Part shown: positions 1-9,431 of the stretch, piece by piece
Numbering within the stretch: position 1 is the stretch's first letter
Layout of the letters: each line of letters begins with the position of its first letter
Assembly (NCBI RefSeq): GCF_034067285.1
Contig: NZ_CP139286.1
Coordinates: forward strand, 2,170,001-2,234,000
Origin: Acinetobacter pittii
Lineage (GTDB): Bacteria > Pseudomonadota > Gammaproteobacteria > Pseudomonadales > Moraxellaceae
DNA: 64,000 nucleotides
Reading direction: 5' to 3'
Program-made: the position numbers and the translations under genes
Notes under the pieces: model-generated
Told to the model about the DNA's origin: nothing
The model's input: the letters and a program-made list of their open reading frames with translations, nothing else
The model's database searches: none

Positions 1-2
1 GT

Positions 3-1817
3 CAGCATGTAGATGGGCATTTGAGTGTTGCGCAGTTAACTCGTCAGCTTGCTGCGGAAGGTATTAAAAAACAAGTCATCGTGACTGATGAAGTTAAATT
101 ATTAAACGAAGAAGACGGCATTGCACCGGGCGTAGAAATTCGCCATCGTAATGAACTTGATGCAGTTCAACGCGAATTACGTGAAGTTTCAGGTGTAACC
201 GCTTTAATTTATGTACAAACCTGTGCCAGTGAAAAACGTCGTCGCCGTAAACGTGATGTCTACCCTGACCCAGCTGAACGTTTATACATTAACAGTGATA
301 TTTGTGAAGGTTGTGGCGACTGTTCGAAAAAATCAAACTGTTTATCTATTGAACCAGTAGAGACAGCTTTAGGTACTAAACGTCAAATTAACCAAAGTAG
401 CTGTAATAAAGACTTCACTTGTGCTGAAGGTTTCTGCCCAAGTTTTGTGACTGTTCATACACGTGATATGAAACGTCCAGCTAAATTTGAAGGCATTGGC
501 GCAGGCTGGCCAACATCACCAATTATTCCTCAATTATATGACGTTCCAAGTCGTATTATGGTCGGCGGTATTGGTGGTACGGGTGTTGTGACGATTGGTG
601 CACTGCTTGGTATGGCAGCTCACCTAGAAGGCAAAGCAACACGTGTTATGGACATGGCTGGACTTGCCCAAAAAGGTGGTACGGTTTATTCATACGTACA
701 ACTTGCAGCAAGTGATGAGCAAATTTCTTCTACTAAAATTCCAGCAGGTCAATGTGAATTACTCATCGGTGCTGATGCCGTAGTCGCTGGTGGTAGCGCT
801 GCTCTCTCTCGCTTAAAAGATGATGCTTTAGTCATTGTGAATGAAGACAGTACTCCTACCTCTGAGTTTATTAAATCTCGTGACTGGTATGCGCCTATTA
901 GCGATTTAATTGACCGCCTTCGTGGTCGTGTTCGTCAAGGTCAACTGGTTTCTCTGCCAGCAGCTCGCATTGCAACACTACTCTTAGGTGATTCAATTTA
1001 TACCAACCAGTTATTACTCGGTATGGCATGGCAATCTGGTCGTATTCCATTACTGCGCGAAAGTATTGAAAAAGCAATTCGCTTAAATGGTACGGCTGTT
1101 GAAAAGAACCTTGAGGCTTTCCGCGTGGGTTGTCATCTTGCAAGTGACCCAACTTTAGCTGCACGTTTACTTGCGGCAATGCCAAAAACCAAAACTCCGC
1201 AAACTTTAGCTGAACTTGTTGAAGACCGTTCTGCTCGTCTAACGGACTATTGGAATGAAGCTTACGCAACTAAATACCGTACACTTGTAGAACTGGCAGC
1301 TAAAAAGTTACCTGAAGAATTAACAGGTACGATTGCAACTCAGCTTTATAGAGTTATGGCATATAAAGATGAATATGAAGTTGCACGTCTGTTAACAGGT
1401 AAAAGTTTTAAAGAATCGATCGAAACCCAATTCGGTAAAGGCTTACGTTTAACGTATCATCTTGCTCCACCAGCGTTACTCGGTGGTCTGAAAAATGTTC
1501 GTAAACGTGCGTTTGGTTACTGGATGCGTTTCCCAATGATGATGCTTGCTCGCTTACAATGGCTTCGTGAAACTTTCCTTGACCCATTTGCGCGTCAAGA
1601 AGAGCGTCAACACGAACAAGCTTGGCGTGACCGTTACATCGCATTTGTTGAAGCACTTGTTGAAGCACCAGACAATCATAACTTGGCAGTTGCTGAACAA
1701 ATTGCAAAATTACCGGCAGAAGTTCGTGGTTATGGTCATATCAAAATGAAAGCAATGGATGCTGCAAAACAGCGTTGGGATGAACTTACACCAACACTCA
1801 TTAAAGTACGTAGCTAA
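3..1817 (+). CDS. Indolepyruvate ferredoxin oxidoreductase family protein, 3' part (5' end outside window)
   Basis: The reading frame is open to the window edge, and an in-frame TTG near position 21 is not a convincing start, so this is the C-terminal part of a longer protein. Family members convert aryl pyruvates to acyl-CoA with ferredoxin as electron acceptor. A cysteine cluster CEGCGDCSKKSNC (about nt 304-342) followed by further cysteines is a ferredoxin-like Fe-S site. The segment GGIGGTGVVTIGALLG (about nt 560-610) is the glycine-rich start of the gamma (pyruvate/2-ketoisovalerate oxidoreductase) domain. The last 250 or so residues are the long alpha-helical tail found in the fused, roughly 1150-residue proteobacterial form. 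The TPP domain would lie upstream of the window. A hairpin terminator follows the stop codon directly. Confidence 0.88.
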   Translation, partial: QHVDGHLSVAQLTRQLAAEGIKKQVIVTDEVKLLNEEDGIAPGVEIRHRNELDAVQRELREVSGVTALIYVQTCASEKRRRRKRDVYPDPAERLYINSDICEGCGDCSKKSNCLSIEPVETALGTKRQINQSSCNKDFTCAEGFCPSFVTVHTRDMKRPAKFEGIGAGWPTSPIIPQLYDVPSRIMVGGIGGTGVVTIGALLGMAAHLEGKATRVMDMAGLAQKGGTVYSYVQLAASDEQISSTKIPAGQCELLIGADAVVAGGSAALSRLKDDALVIVNEDSTPTSEFIKSRDWYAPISDLIDRLRGRVRQGQLVSLPAARIATLLLGDSIYTNQLLLGMAWQSGRIPLLRESIEKAIRLNGTAVEKNLEAFRVGCHLASDPTLAARLLAAMPKTKTPQTLAELVEDRSARLTDYWNEAYATKYRTLVELAAKKLPEELTGTIATQLYRVMAYKDEYEVARLLTGKSFKESIETQFGKGLRLTYHLAPPALLGGLKNVRKRAFGYWMRFPMMMLARLQWLRETFLDPFARQEERQHEQAWRDRYIAFVEALVEAPDNHNLAVAEQIAKLPAEVRGYGHIKMKAMDAAKQRWDELTPTLIKVRS

Positions 1818-1845
1818 GAAATTGCTTAAAATTTAAATCTCGAAA

Positions 1846-1876
1846 TAAAAAAGTCATCCTTAGGGATGACTTTTTA
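1846..1876. terminator. Bidirectional intrinsic terminator
   Basis: The arms GTCATCC (1853-1859) and GGATGAC (1864-1870) pair across a short loop, with an A-run before and a T-run after. It sits between the convergent oxidoreductase (+) and thioesterase (-) genes and can serve both. Confidence 0.85.
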
Positions 1877-1889
1877 TTGGCTCAAAAAT

Positions 1890-2693
1890 TTATTTAGCCA
1901 TTTTACGTAACGTCAAAATCTGCTCGCTTCGTCCAAATGGACCATACACATCATGTAAAACTGCACTAGTTAAACCAATACCATCAGCCCCATATTGCTG
2001 AACGGTTTCTAGACCTAACCATTTCCCTTGCGGATAACGATGCATGTGAATTTGCAAATCAAGATTTGGAAAGCCCCACGTAAATTCGCCTTCTTGTCTT
2101 GGTACAATGCCATTTGCAGTATCTACCATACCAATTAAATGCGCAAAATCTGTGGTCGATTGCCCTTCCACGATTTCAATATCATTATTGAGCCAAACAA
2201 TACCTTTACCCGCGCGGTGCTGATCATCAGTTTTAGTGACTAATGTCTGGATAAAACCACCTGGCCATCTTTTCATGCCCGTCCATTCTGTAAAGGTATC
2301 GGGATGATGAATGGGCTGATCTTCAAGCCCCGCAATAGCGGAACTGTCTTGAGTACACATGCGCCACGCTCGAGCCACAATACAGGTTTTACCTTGCGCT
2401 TGCATTTCTGCTTCAATCAATTCGATGGTTTTACCGGCACGAATTACATGGGTCTTAATCGTAAATTCACCAAACGCAATCAATCCAAAAATATCAAAAC
2501 TAATTCGACCAATTCGCATATCTTGTCGTGGTGAAAATTGCTCTAACTCTGCCGCAATTACGCCACTTGCAGGTGCCATATGCTGTTCATGAGGATTCCA
2601 TGCCCCTTGTGCATGAACAGTTGAGCAATAATGAGCAATGACTTCACCTTGAGGACCAATTGTTCTATTCAATAATTGATAATAAGCATTCAT
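1890..2693 (-). CDS. Acyl-CoA thioesterase family protein (double hotdog)
   Basis: The protein of about 267 residues resembles the acyl-CoA thioesterase domain family (TesB-like double hotdog). The N-terminal half carries the QGAWNPHEQHMAPASG segment, and the second half contains TDFAHLIGMVDTANGI and a conserved W-G-F-P-N-L-D-L-Q-I-H-M-H strand. The frame opens at 2744 with a GTG that lacks a ribosome binding site. The ATG at 2693 follows GGAAAG at good spacing and is preferred. It probably hydrolyses acyl-CoA esters; the substrate cannot be read from the sequence. It is monocistronic, facing the oxidoreductase and sharing its terminator. Confidence 0.75.
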   Translation of the reverse strand: MNAYYQLLNRTIGPQGEVIAHYCSTVHAQGAWNPHEQHMAPASGVIAAELEQFSPRQDMRIGRISFDIFGLIAFGEFTIKTHVIRAGKTIELIEAEMQAQGKTCIVARAWRMCTQDSSAIAGLEDQPIHHPDTFTEWTGMKRWPGGFIQTLVTKTDDQHRAGKGIVWLNNDIEIVEGQSTTDFAHLIGMVDTANGIVPRQEGEFTWGFPNLDLQIHMHRYPQGKWLGLETVQQYGADGIGLTSAVLHDVYGPFGRSEQILTLRKMAK

Positions 2694-2889
2694 GATTTTC
2701 TTTCCGTAGTCCTTATTCAACATCAATATTTGATGAAAATTCACGTTTTAATGCTTATGTTAACCCTCTATTTGTTTGGCTCAACTGGTTTTTCCTACCA
2801 AAAACTCATGAGTCTAAAATTACAAATTTAATCACTAGGTAAAATTCCGCACATAAATTTCACCCAGTGATTCTAAAAATGACTATTCA

Positions 2890-4692
2890 CTAAAATGCAA
2901 AAGCATCTTGATCTAGTTCCATCACAGCGTCAGCGCCAGACTCAATAGAAGCAGCATGACTCTGTGTACGATGTAGAAGTTTTTGATAGAAAAACTTAGC
3001 AGTAGTTAATTTTGCTTTATAAAAAGCTTGCTCTTGTGTACCCAATTCTAATTTTTCATGGGCAACTTGTGCCATTCGCGCCCACAAATAAGCGAACACG
3101 ACGTAACTAGAAAAATAAAGATAATCCACCGAAGCGGCCCCAATTTCTTCTGGGTTGTGCTTTGCTTTCTCTGCAATCGATTTGGTCAGTGACAGCCATT
3201 GTTGCTTAAGCTCAGCTAATTTTTCTAGATACGGTCTCAAGACTTCATTGGATTGCGCTTGACCAATAAATTGATCAATTAAATCTGTCATATTTTTTAG
3301 AAGTTTGCCTTCTGACTTGAGAACTTTACGTGCCAGCAGATCTAAAGACTGAATTTCGGTCGTTCCTTCATATAACGTGGAGATACGCGCATCACGTACA
3401 ATTTGCTCCATTCCATGCTCAACAATAAAGCCATGACCGCCAAATACTTGAACGCCATACTTGGCAGACTCATTACCTGACTCGGTTAAAAAAGCTTTGG
3501 CAATTGGCGTTAAAAACGCCAGTAATTCATCGGAGTGTTTCTGCTGTTGCTGATCATTTGAGCTTTCCACAATATCGACATGCTGAGCTAAAAAGTAAGC
3601 CAGTGCACGGCCGCCTTCAGAAAACGCTTTTTGGGTCATTAACATTGAACGTACAGCGGGATGGACAATAATTGGATCGGCATTTTTCTCAGGATATTTA
3701 GGACCAGATAGCGAACGCATGGCGAGACGCTCTTTGGCATAACTTAATGCGCCTTGAAATGAAATTTCAGAAGCTGCAAGCCCTTGTACTGCCGTTCCAA
3801 TACGTGCGGTATTCATAAAGGTAAACATACAATTGAGCCCGCGATTTTCCGGACCAATCAAGTAACCTTTTGCGCCATCAAAATTTAGTACGCAGGTGGC
3901 ATTTCCATGAATCCCCATTTTATGTTCAATCGCGCTACAGACGACTTTATTACGGTCTTCTAAATTACCTTCATCATCTACATTAAATTTAGGCACAATA
4001 AATAAAGAAATACCTTTGGTCCCTGCGGGTGCCTGAGGTAATCGAGCTAAAACAATATGAATAATATTTTCGGAAAGATCATGTTCACCCGCCGAGATAA
4101 AAATCTTTTCCCCCGTAATGGAGTAGCTCCCATCCGGATTTGGTTCTGCTTTCGTTCTAATTAACCCAAGGTCCGAACCCGCATGTGATTCGGTTAAACA
4201 CATGGTTCCGGTCCAGACACCGCTAATGAGTTTAGTCAAATACTGCTGTTTTTGTTGCTCAGTACCATGGTGCTCAATGGTTCTCATCGCGCCATGAGAC
4301 AAACCCGGATACATTGCCCACGCCCAATTAGAACCACATAACATTTCAGAAATAGCAATCCGCAGCAATGTCGGTAAGCCTTGCCCTCCATATTCAGGGT
4401 CAGCCGTTAGTGAGGTAAATCCAAGCTCGGCATATTTTTGGTAGGCTTCTTTAAAACCTTTCGGCGTTGTGACTACGCCTTGATTTAAATGACACCCTTC
4501 TTGATCACCAGTTTGGTTAATCGGTACCAACTCATTTTCACAAAAATCTGCTGCTGCTTCTAAATATTGATCAATTAATTCTCGATTTACGCTTTCCTGA
4601 TATTTGCTTAAACCTTGGTAGTTCTGTTCTGTTTGAAGCATTTCATGCAGCACAAATTGCATATCACGTAATGGAGCTTTATATAAAGGCAT
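2890..4692 (-). CDS. Acyl-CoA dehydrogenase, large type with C-terminal extension
   Basis: At 600 residues this is longer than the standard 380-residue acyl-CoA dehydrogenase. The extra C-terminal helical domain is typical of the FadE/DmdC-like branch (3-methylmercaptopropionyl-CoA dehydrogenase type). Visible family motifs are MCLTESHAGSDLG in the FAD/acyl-CoA binding region, FGGHGFIVEHGMEQIVRDARI, and LYEGTTEIQSLDLL, which carries the glutamate used as catalytic base in many members. An AGGG sequence 7 nt before the ATG supports the start. It is divergent from the hotdog thioesterase at 5013 across a 320-bp AT-rich spacer, so the two may be co-regulated in acyl-CoA turnover. The exact chain specificity is unknown. 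Confidence 0.88.
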   Translation of the reverse strand: MPLYKAPLRDMQFVLHEMLQTEQNYQGLSKYQESVNRELIDQYLEAAADFCENELVPINQTGDQEGCHLNQGVVTTPKGFKEAYQKYAELGFTSLTADPEYGGQGLPTLLRIAISEMLCGSNWAWAMYPGLSHGAMRTIEHHGTEQQKQQYLTKLISGVWTGTMCLTESHAGSDLGLIRTKAEPNPDGSYSITGEKIFISAGEHDLSENIIHIVLARLPQAPAGTKGISLFIVPKFNVDDEGNLEDRNKVVCSAIEHKMGIHGNATCVLNFDGAKGYLIGPENRGLNCMFTFMNTARIGTAVQGLAASEISFQGALSYAKERLAMRSLSGPKYPEKNADPIIVHPAVRSMLMTQKAFSEGGRALAYFLAQHVDIVESSNDQQQQKHSDELLAFLTPIAKAFLTESGNESAKYGVQVFGGHGFIVEHGMEQIVRDARISTLYEGTTEIQSLDLLARKVLKSEGKLLKNMTDLIDQFIGQAQSNEVLRPYLEKLAELKQQWLSLTKSIAEKAKHNPEEIGAASVDYLYFSSYVVFAYLWARMAQVAHEKLELGTQEQAFYKAKLTTAKFFYQKLLHRTQSHAASIESGADAVMELDQDAFAF

Positions 4693-5012
4693 AGTTTTTC
4701 CCTTTCATGTTACTGCCTTTGTTATAGGGGCAGATAACGTTTTTTCCTTAAATGGACTTTTATTGTTTCAATCACACCAAAATATCAAAAAATTTCTTAT
4801 AGCAAAATATATTTTCACTAATTTAATAAAATTATTATCACCAAAATATAGGTATAAAATGTAAGCTCATGTTTTAAAGTAAAAATATTCGAAATAAAAT
4901 CATGAATATTGTTTATAAGAATAATTTTAAATTTTGTATAGCAAAATTTCATTCCGTAAAAATTCAATTTATAGTATGGTAATTAGATTGCTTAATCATC
5001 CAAGGACGATTT
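4693..5012. other. AT-rich divergent promoter region with a repeated TATAGCAAAAT motif
   Basis: This 320-bp spacer between divergent genes holds no ORF. The 11-mer TATAGCAAAAT occurs twice in the same orientation (4798-4808 and 4937-4947). The first copy lies within an imperfect palindrome of about 21 bp (4800-4820). The repeats could be operators for an unlinked regulator. This is inference only. Confidence 0.4.
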
Positions 5013-5447
5013 ATGGAAAGCCCGCAATACACAGGTCTCGAATTTTTAACCGCTTTAAAAAATGGTGAAGTTTCTCCATCACCTATGGCTCACACCATAC
5101 CAATGGAACTCGTTGAAGTTTCCGCAGGTAAAGCAACTTATAAAGTTACTCCTCGCAAAGAACATAGAAATATACAAGGCGGTGTACACGGCGGCTTTTG
5201 CGCCACAGCTTTAGATACAGCAACAGGCAGCGCAGCTCATACATTACTTGAACATGGCGTTGGCTATGGAACTATTGATTTAAATGTAAAAATGATCCGT
5301 CCCATGCAAGTTGATACGTCGTACTATGCGACAGCCGAGTTGATTAACGCAGGCCGCAATATTATTAGTACCGAAGGAAAAATCGTAGATGAAAATGGCA
5401 AAGTGTATGCCTTTGCCTCGGCAACCTTAATGATTATTCGAAAATAA
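5013..5447 (+). CDS. PaaI-family hotdog thioesterase
   Basis: This 144-residue single hotdog-fold protein has the family signature QGGVHGGFCATALDTATGSA, where HGG plus the following aspartate form the thioesterase active-site region. A second strand, YGTIDLNVKMIRPM, is also typical. The start ATG follows AAGGA at proper spacing. Such enzymes remove acyl groups from CoA, often as a rescue step in aromatic or fatty-acid breakdown. It is divergent from the large acyl-CoA dehydrogenase, which suggests a shared role. It is distinct from the second PaaI copy inside the paa operon at 58653. The substrate is unknown. Confidence 0.82.
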   Translation: MESPQYTGLEFLTALKNGEVSPSPMAHTIPMELVEVSAGKATYKVTPRKEHRNIQGGVHGGFCATALDTATGSAAHTLLEHGVGYGTIDLNVKMIRPMQVDTSYYATAELINAGRNIISTEGKIVDENGKVYAFASATLMIIRK

Positions 5448-5457
5448 TAAAATATCC

Positions 5458-5482
5458 AAGCTCCTGTTTATGGAGCTTTTTC
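5458..5482 (+). terminator. Intrinsic terminator after the thioesterase gene
   Basis: The hairpin AAGCTCC (5458-5464) / GGAGCTT (5472-5478) is followed by a T-run. It overlaps the 3' end of the convergent MFS gene. Confidence 0.8.
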
Positions 5483-6685
5483 TTGCTTTGCAATCTTGTT
5501 CATTTCATAAAAATCTAAGCGATCAATCATAAAACTCACCATTGCCATCGCTAAACCTAAGGCAGCACACGCTTCCCATCCCCAGTGTTTCCATGCATAA
5601 ACCGCAATAAAAGAACCTAAAGCAGCTCCACCAAAATATAAGGTCATATAAATTGAATTAATACGAGAACGCGCCTCAGCCGAAATTCGGTAGACCAGAT
5701 TTTGGTTAAGCACATGAAATGCCGACAAACCAAAGTACGCCATAATCACGCCAACAGCATAGGCCATCAAAGACTGCTGGGCAAAAAATAGTGGTATCCA
5801 TGCACTTATTAATAGCCCCATGCAAATCACTGCAATTTTATTTTCAAGCCCTGCTGCAATTTTCTTACCTGCCCATGGGGTCGCAAATACACCAGCTAAC
5901 CCAACAATTCCAAATAAACCAATCTGGAAATCGTTAAAGTGATAAGGCTCATTCGCCAAAATAAAAGTCATGGTGGTAAAAATGAGAGCCAAAATACCAA
6001 AGCCAATTCCCCCTGCCAAACCACGGCGTAGTAAATGAGGCTGATGAACAGCTAATGAAAATAGTGAACCATAAATCTGTAGAATATTGAGCTGGTGGGA
6101 CTTACGCGCAACTGGCAACTTCACCCACATTACCCCAGCAAACACCAAAATGACAATTCCGCTAATTAAATAAACCGCATGCCACGACCAAACTGTAGAA
6201 AGTAAACCTGCAATAGAACGTGCCAATAATATTCCCAAGAACAAACCACTCATGAGAGTGCCTACAACTTGAGGGCTTTTTTTCGGGCTGGCTAAACCTG
6301 CGGCAAAAGGGACTAAAACTTGAGTCGCAATAGAAAAGAACGTGGCTAAAAAGGTAAAGCCATATAAAGCTGGCAAGGTTTGACTTAAGGATAGCCCTAC
6401 TTGTGCAAAGCCCGTACAACACATGAGCAAGCAAATATAACTACGCTTTTCAAAGAAGTCGCCTAAGGGAACCAATATAAAAAGGCCAACCGCATAGGAC
6501 AGTTGGCTAATCACAATAGTTAAAGCGACCTGATCTGCATTAACTCTTAATGCTTCAGCAATTGAATAGATTAAGGGCTGGTTATAATAGTTTGAACCCG
6601 CACAAATTCCACATGTCATTGCCATGATAAAAATAAAGCTTTTTGACAGTATATTTTCTGCATTGGGCTCAACTATTTTTTCCAT
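5468..6685 (-). CDS. MFS transporter (efflux-type, 12 membrane segments)
   Basis: This 405-residue hydrophobic protein shows the usual MFS layout. It opens with GICAGSNYYNQPLI in the first helix, has a VPLGDFFEKRS loop (motif A-like, between helices 2 and 3), and RSRINSIYMTLYFGGAALGS in the second half. It belongs to the YgaY-type efflux branch. It is the last gene of the leftward dca run (19 bp after dcaP), so it may be cotranscribed. A close paralogue (17634-18806) lies just beyond the other end of the dca locus. The substrate is unknown; export of pathway intermediates is one possibility. Confidence 0.8.
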   Translation of the reverse strand: MEKIVEPNAENILSKSFIFIMAMTCGICAGSNYYNQPLIYSIAEALRVNADQVALTIVISQLSYAVGLFILVPLGDFFEKRSYICLLMCCTGFAQVGLSLSQTLPALYGFTFLATFFSIATQVLVPFAAGLASPKKSPQVVGTLMSGLFLGILLARSIAGLLSTVWSWHAVYLISGIVILVFAGVMWVKLPVARKSHQLNILQIYGSLFSLAVHQPHLLRRGLAGGIGFGILALIFTTMTFILANEPYHFNDFQIGLFGIVGLAGVFATPWAGKKIAAGLENKIAVICMGLLISAWIPLFFAQQSLMAYAVGVIMAYFGLSAFHVLNQNLVYRISAEARSRINSIYMTLYFGGAALGSFIAVYAWKHWGWEACAALGLAMAMVSFMIDRLDFYEMNKIAKQEKAP

Positions 6686-6703
6686 TTTTAACTACGCCCC
6701 ATT

Positions 6704-8020
6704 TTAAAATTTATACATTGATACAAAGTTTACGCGTGATACATCAGCGGTTCTGCCATCAAACACTTCTCGTTTACCTTGATGATATTCCATACCAATA
6801 TCCATTTGCTCAATCGGTGAATAAAAGACGTTCGCGGCATAGTCCGTTAGACGTTTGTTGGCATCTGGGTTGAGTTTGGCATAAGCCGTGTCATCATCAT
6901 AATCAAACATTGAAGCCGATAAGTTTGCACGCCATTGCTCATTGAATTTATATGAATAACCAATATTGATGCTATTCAACTTATTCATCACCAGATCTGT
7001 TTTGTCTTCGTTTAAAGAAAAATCACCCGCGGCATTTAAACTTGTTGAATTTGCCAAACCACTTTGCGTGGTATACGGCATAAACTTTTGATCACCAACA
7101 ATATATTGATAATTTGCTTGTACCGATTGTTGTGGCGTGAGTTGATATTTTAAACCGCCTCCAGCGCCCCAGCTTACTTTCTTCACCGTAGCAGTTGCGA
7201 CATCCGTAGATTTTTCATTAATAAAGCCTTGAGCAAGTGCCGTTAAAGGACCTTGTTTAAAAGTATAGCGACCCGTTAAAGTTGGAAATGCCGAGACTCT
7301 CGAACCTGTATATTCCAAAGCTACTTTTAAATCATTATTGGCATCGATTTTCCAGTCATAGCGAATTTGAGGAGTACGTGTATAAGAGGTTCCTACAAAT
7401 TGAGTGTAATCGACAGCTTCGGTACGAGTTTCCATGTTAGACATGAGTGACCATGTTTGACCAAAGGTCCAGTCTTTATAGGTAAAAAATGCATGACGAA
7501 TACGGAATTTACCATCTCCTGTTCCCATGTTAGAGCTATCAAAGAAATCGGCTTCAATATTCCCTGTAACTGCTTTATTTGGGCTATTAAAATAAACACC
7601 AATTCGACTTGCATTAATCATGGCATCGGAACGTGCATGATTTGAACGTTTTTCACTTTCAAAAGGTGTTCGGTACAGACTGCTGGTTGTTCTACCGCCC
7701 GAGTCAGGTGATGATTTAAAGTCGACCGCTGCATCAACACGGGCAATACCGTAAACCTTTACATTATCCGTCCAAGTGACCCATGAAGGAGCAATGGGCT
7801 TCTCTGTTACAGTCGCTTTAGTTTTTTCGATATTCTCTTCAATCTTTACCTGTTTAACCTGTAAATTATTTTGAGTTTGTTTCTGAGCAACAAGTTCTGC
7901 TTTTAATTTTTGCAGCTCGGTTTCTAGCAAATTAATTCTTTGTTCTGTGGTATCTGAAGAATTTGCAAAAATAGTCCCTGAAGCCGCAGCGCAAGCTGCA
8001 GCTAAAATTAATTTTTTCAT
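6704..8020 (-). CDS. dcaP: DcaP-family trimeric outer-membrane porin
   Basis: The 438-residue protein has a Sec signal peptide (cleavage near residues 19-20, after GTIFA). A predicted N-terminal coiled coil follows (about residues 25-65, ETELQKLKAELVAQK), then a beta-barrel ending in a terminal phenylalanine (MYKF), the BamA-recognition end. DcaP is known in Acinetobacter as a dicarboxylate-preferring porin, and the barrel preceded by a coiled coil is its hallmark. The start follows AAGGA. It lies 38 bp after dcaJ in the leftward dca operon, in line with outer-membrane entry of the substrate whose breakdown the neighbours encode. Confidence 0.88.
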   Translation of the reverse strand: MKKLILAAACAAASGTIFANSSDTTEQRINLLETELQKLKAELVAQKQTQNNLQVKQVKIEENIEKTKATVTEKPIAPSWVTWTDNVKVYGIARVDAAVDFKSSPDSGGRTTSSLYRTPFESEKRSNHARSDAMINASRIGVYFNSPNKAVTGNIEADFFDSSNMGTGDGKFRIRHAFFTYKDWTFGQTWSLMSNMETRTEAVDYTQFVGTSYTRTPQIRYDWKIDANNDLKVALEYTGSRVSAFPTLTGRYTFKQGPLTALAQGFINEKSTDVATATVKKVSWGAGGGLKYQLTPQQSVQANYQYIVGDQKFMPYTTQSGLANSTSLNAAGDFSLNEDKTDLVMNKLNSINIGYSYKFNEQWRANLSASMFDYDDDTAYAKLNPDANKRLTDYAANVFYSPIEQMDIGMEYHQGKREVFDGRTADVSRVNFVSMYKF

Positions 8021-8058
8021 CTTTTAATCCTTAAAGAAGCGTTTTTTCCGTGTGTAAT

Positions 8059-8712
8059 CTAGGCTACACGTGCATCTATTAACTCACAGTCTGTGACTGC
8101 CTGTAATTCATCAAAACTTAAGCCTTCCACCATTTCCGTGACATAAGCTTTTTGGTCTTTGAGTTCAATAATGCATAAATCGGTATAAATACGATTTACA
8201 CACTGCTCACCTGTCATTGGATAGCTCAGTTCTTTTACAATTTTGGACTCACCTTTTTTGGTGACATGTTCCATATAGACATAAATTGTTTTAGCACCGA
8301 CTGCCAAATCCATAGCACCGCCAACTGCGGGTACATCATCTGCTTTACCGGTATGCCAGTTTGCTAAGTCTCCATTTACCGCAACTTGGAATGCCCCAAT
8401 CACACAAATGTCCAAATGACCGCCACGCATAATGTCAAACGAGTCACCATGATGCATAAAGCATCCACCATCTAATAAAGTGACAAGTTCTTTTCCGGCA
8501 TTCACTAAGTCTTCATCTTCCTCACCCGGTTGTGGTGGTGGACCAAAAGCCAAGACACCATTTTCCGAATGTAAAAAGATTTCTTTGTCTTTTGGCAAAA
8601 ATTTAGCAACGTTGGTCGGTAAGCCAATGCCTAAATTGACATAAGAACCTTCCGGAATGTCATTAGCAATGAGTTTGGCAATATCTTCACGAGAACGCTT
8701 TTGAACTGACAT
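8059..8712 (-). CDS. dcaJ: 3-oxoacid CoA-transferase subunit B
   Basis: This is the beta subunit of a class I CoA-transferase that moves CoA from succinyl-CoA to a 3-oxo acid or dicarboxylate. The motif SENGVLAFGP holds the catalytic glutamate, and GIGLPTNVAKF is the typical N-terminal segment. The frame extends upstream to 8769, but the true start is the ATG at 8712, preceded by AGGAGA and overlapping the stop of dcaI by one base (TAATG), a translationally coupled pair. It resembles PcaJ/CatJ closely. Its place in a dca-type operon suggests adipate or similar dicarboxylates as acceptor. Confidence 0.85.
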   Translation of the reverse strand: MSVQKRSREDIAKLIANDIPEGSYVNLGIGLPTNVAKFLPKDKEIFLHSENGVLAFGPPPQPGEEDEDLVNAGKELVTLLDGGCFMHHGDSFDIMRGGHLDICVIGAFQVAVNGDLANWHTGKADDVPAVGGAMDLAVGAKTIYVYMEHVTKKGESKIVKELSYPMTGEQCVNRIYTDLCIIELKDQKAYVTEMVEGLSFDELQAVTDCELIDARVA

Positions 8713-9380
8713 TAGATATCTCCTACTTTTACAACGTGCTGAACAAAAATTCCCGGTGTAATAATGCACTCTGGGTCAAGCGTTCCTAGCTCTACGGTAT
8801 CATTCACTTGAACAATTGTGGTCTTAGAGGCTTTTGCCATAATTGGCCCAAAATTGCGGGCTGCTTTACGGTAAGTTAAATTGCCCCAACGGTCGGCTTT
8901 ATCGGCATAAATCAATGCAAAGTCAGCTTCAAGTGGATATTCAAGTACATAATTTTTACCGTTAATAGTTCGTGTTTCTTTACCCTCGGCGACTTTGGTG
9001 CCATAGCCAGTCGGAGTAAAAATAGCACCTAAACCAGCCCCCGCTGCCTGAATCCGACATGCCAAATTACCTTGTGGAACCAGTTCTAACTCGATTTTTC
9101 CCGCACGATATAAGTCTTGAAAAACGGTTGACCCAGCAGATTTCGGAAATGAACAAATCATTTTTTTAACACAACCCGCAATAATGAGCTTAGTTAAACC
9201 ACGATCACCAGAAGCCGCATTGTTATTTACAATGGTGAGTTCTTTTTTTCCTAAATCAATTAAGGCTTCAATTAATTCAGCAGGTTGCCCCGTCACACCG
9301 AACCCGCCTGTCATGATGGTTGCTCCATCAGGAATCGCTTTTAAAATTGGTTCAATGTCACTGGTGATTTTATTTATCAT
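8712..9380 (-). CDS. dcaI: 3-oxoacid CoA-transferase subunit A
   Basis: The 222-residue alpha subunit of the class I CoA-transferase has the GFGVTGQPAELIEAL glycine-rich CoA-binding start and the NNNAASGDRGLTKLI segment. It overlaps subunit B by one nucleotide, as expected for a 1:1 complex. It could equally be called PcaI or CatI on sequence alone. The dca name rests on its neighbours (DcaA, DcaK and DcaP around it, no pca or cat genes). Function: activation of dicarboxylates to CoA thioesters, or the beta-ketoadipate transferase step. Confidence 0.85.
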   Translation of the reverse strand: MINKITSDIEPILKAIPDGATIMTGGFGVTGQPAELIEALIDLGKKELTIVNNNAASGDRGLTKLIIAGCVKKMICSFPKSAGSTVFQDLYRAGKIELELVPQGNLACRIQAAGAGLGAIFTPTGYGTKVAEGKETRTINGKNYVLEYPLEADFALIYADKADRWGNLTYRKAARNFGPIMAKASKTTIVQVNDTVELGTLDPECIITPGIFVQHVVKVGDI

Positions 9381-9411
9381 CTCACTTGTCCCTTTTCATC
9401 CTTAATTTAAG

Positions 9412-9431
9412 GTGACAGATTGATCTGTCAC
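9412..9431 (-). other. Intercistronic hairpin at the dcaK stop codon
   Basis: The perfect 9-bp inverted repeat GTGACAGAT / ATCTGTCAC overlaps the dcaK stop. It has no T-run, so it is more likely an mRNA-processing or stability element than a full terminator. Confidence 0.5.
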
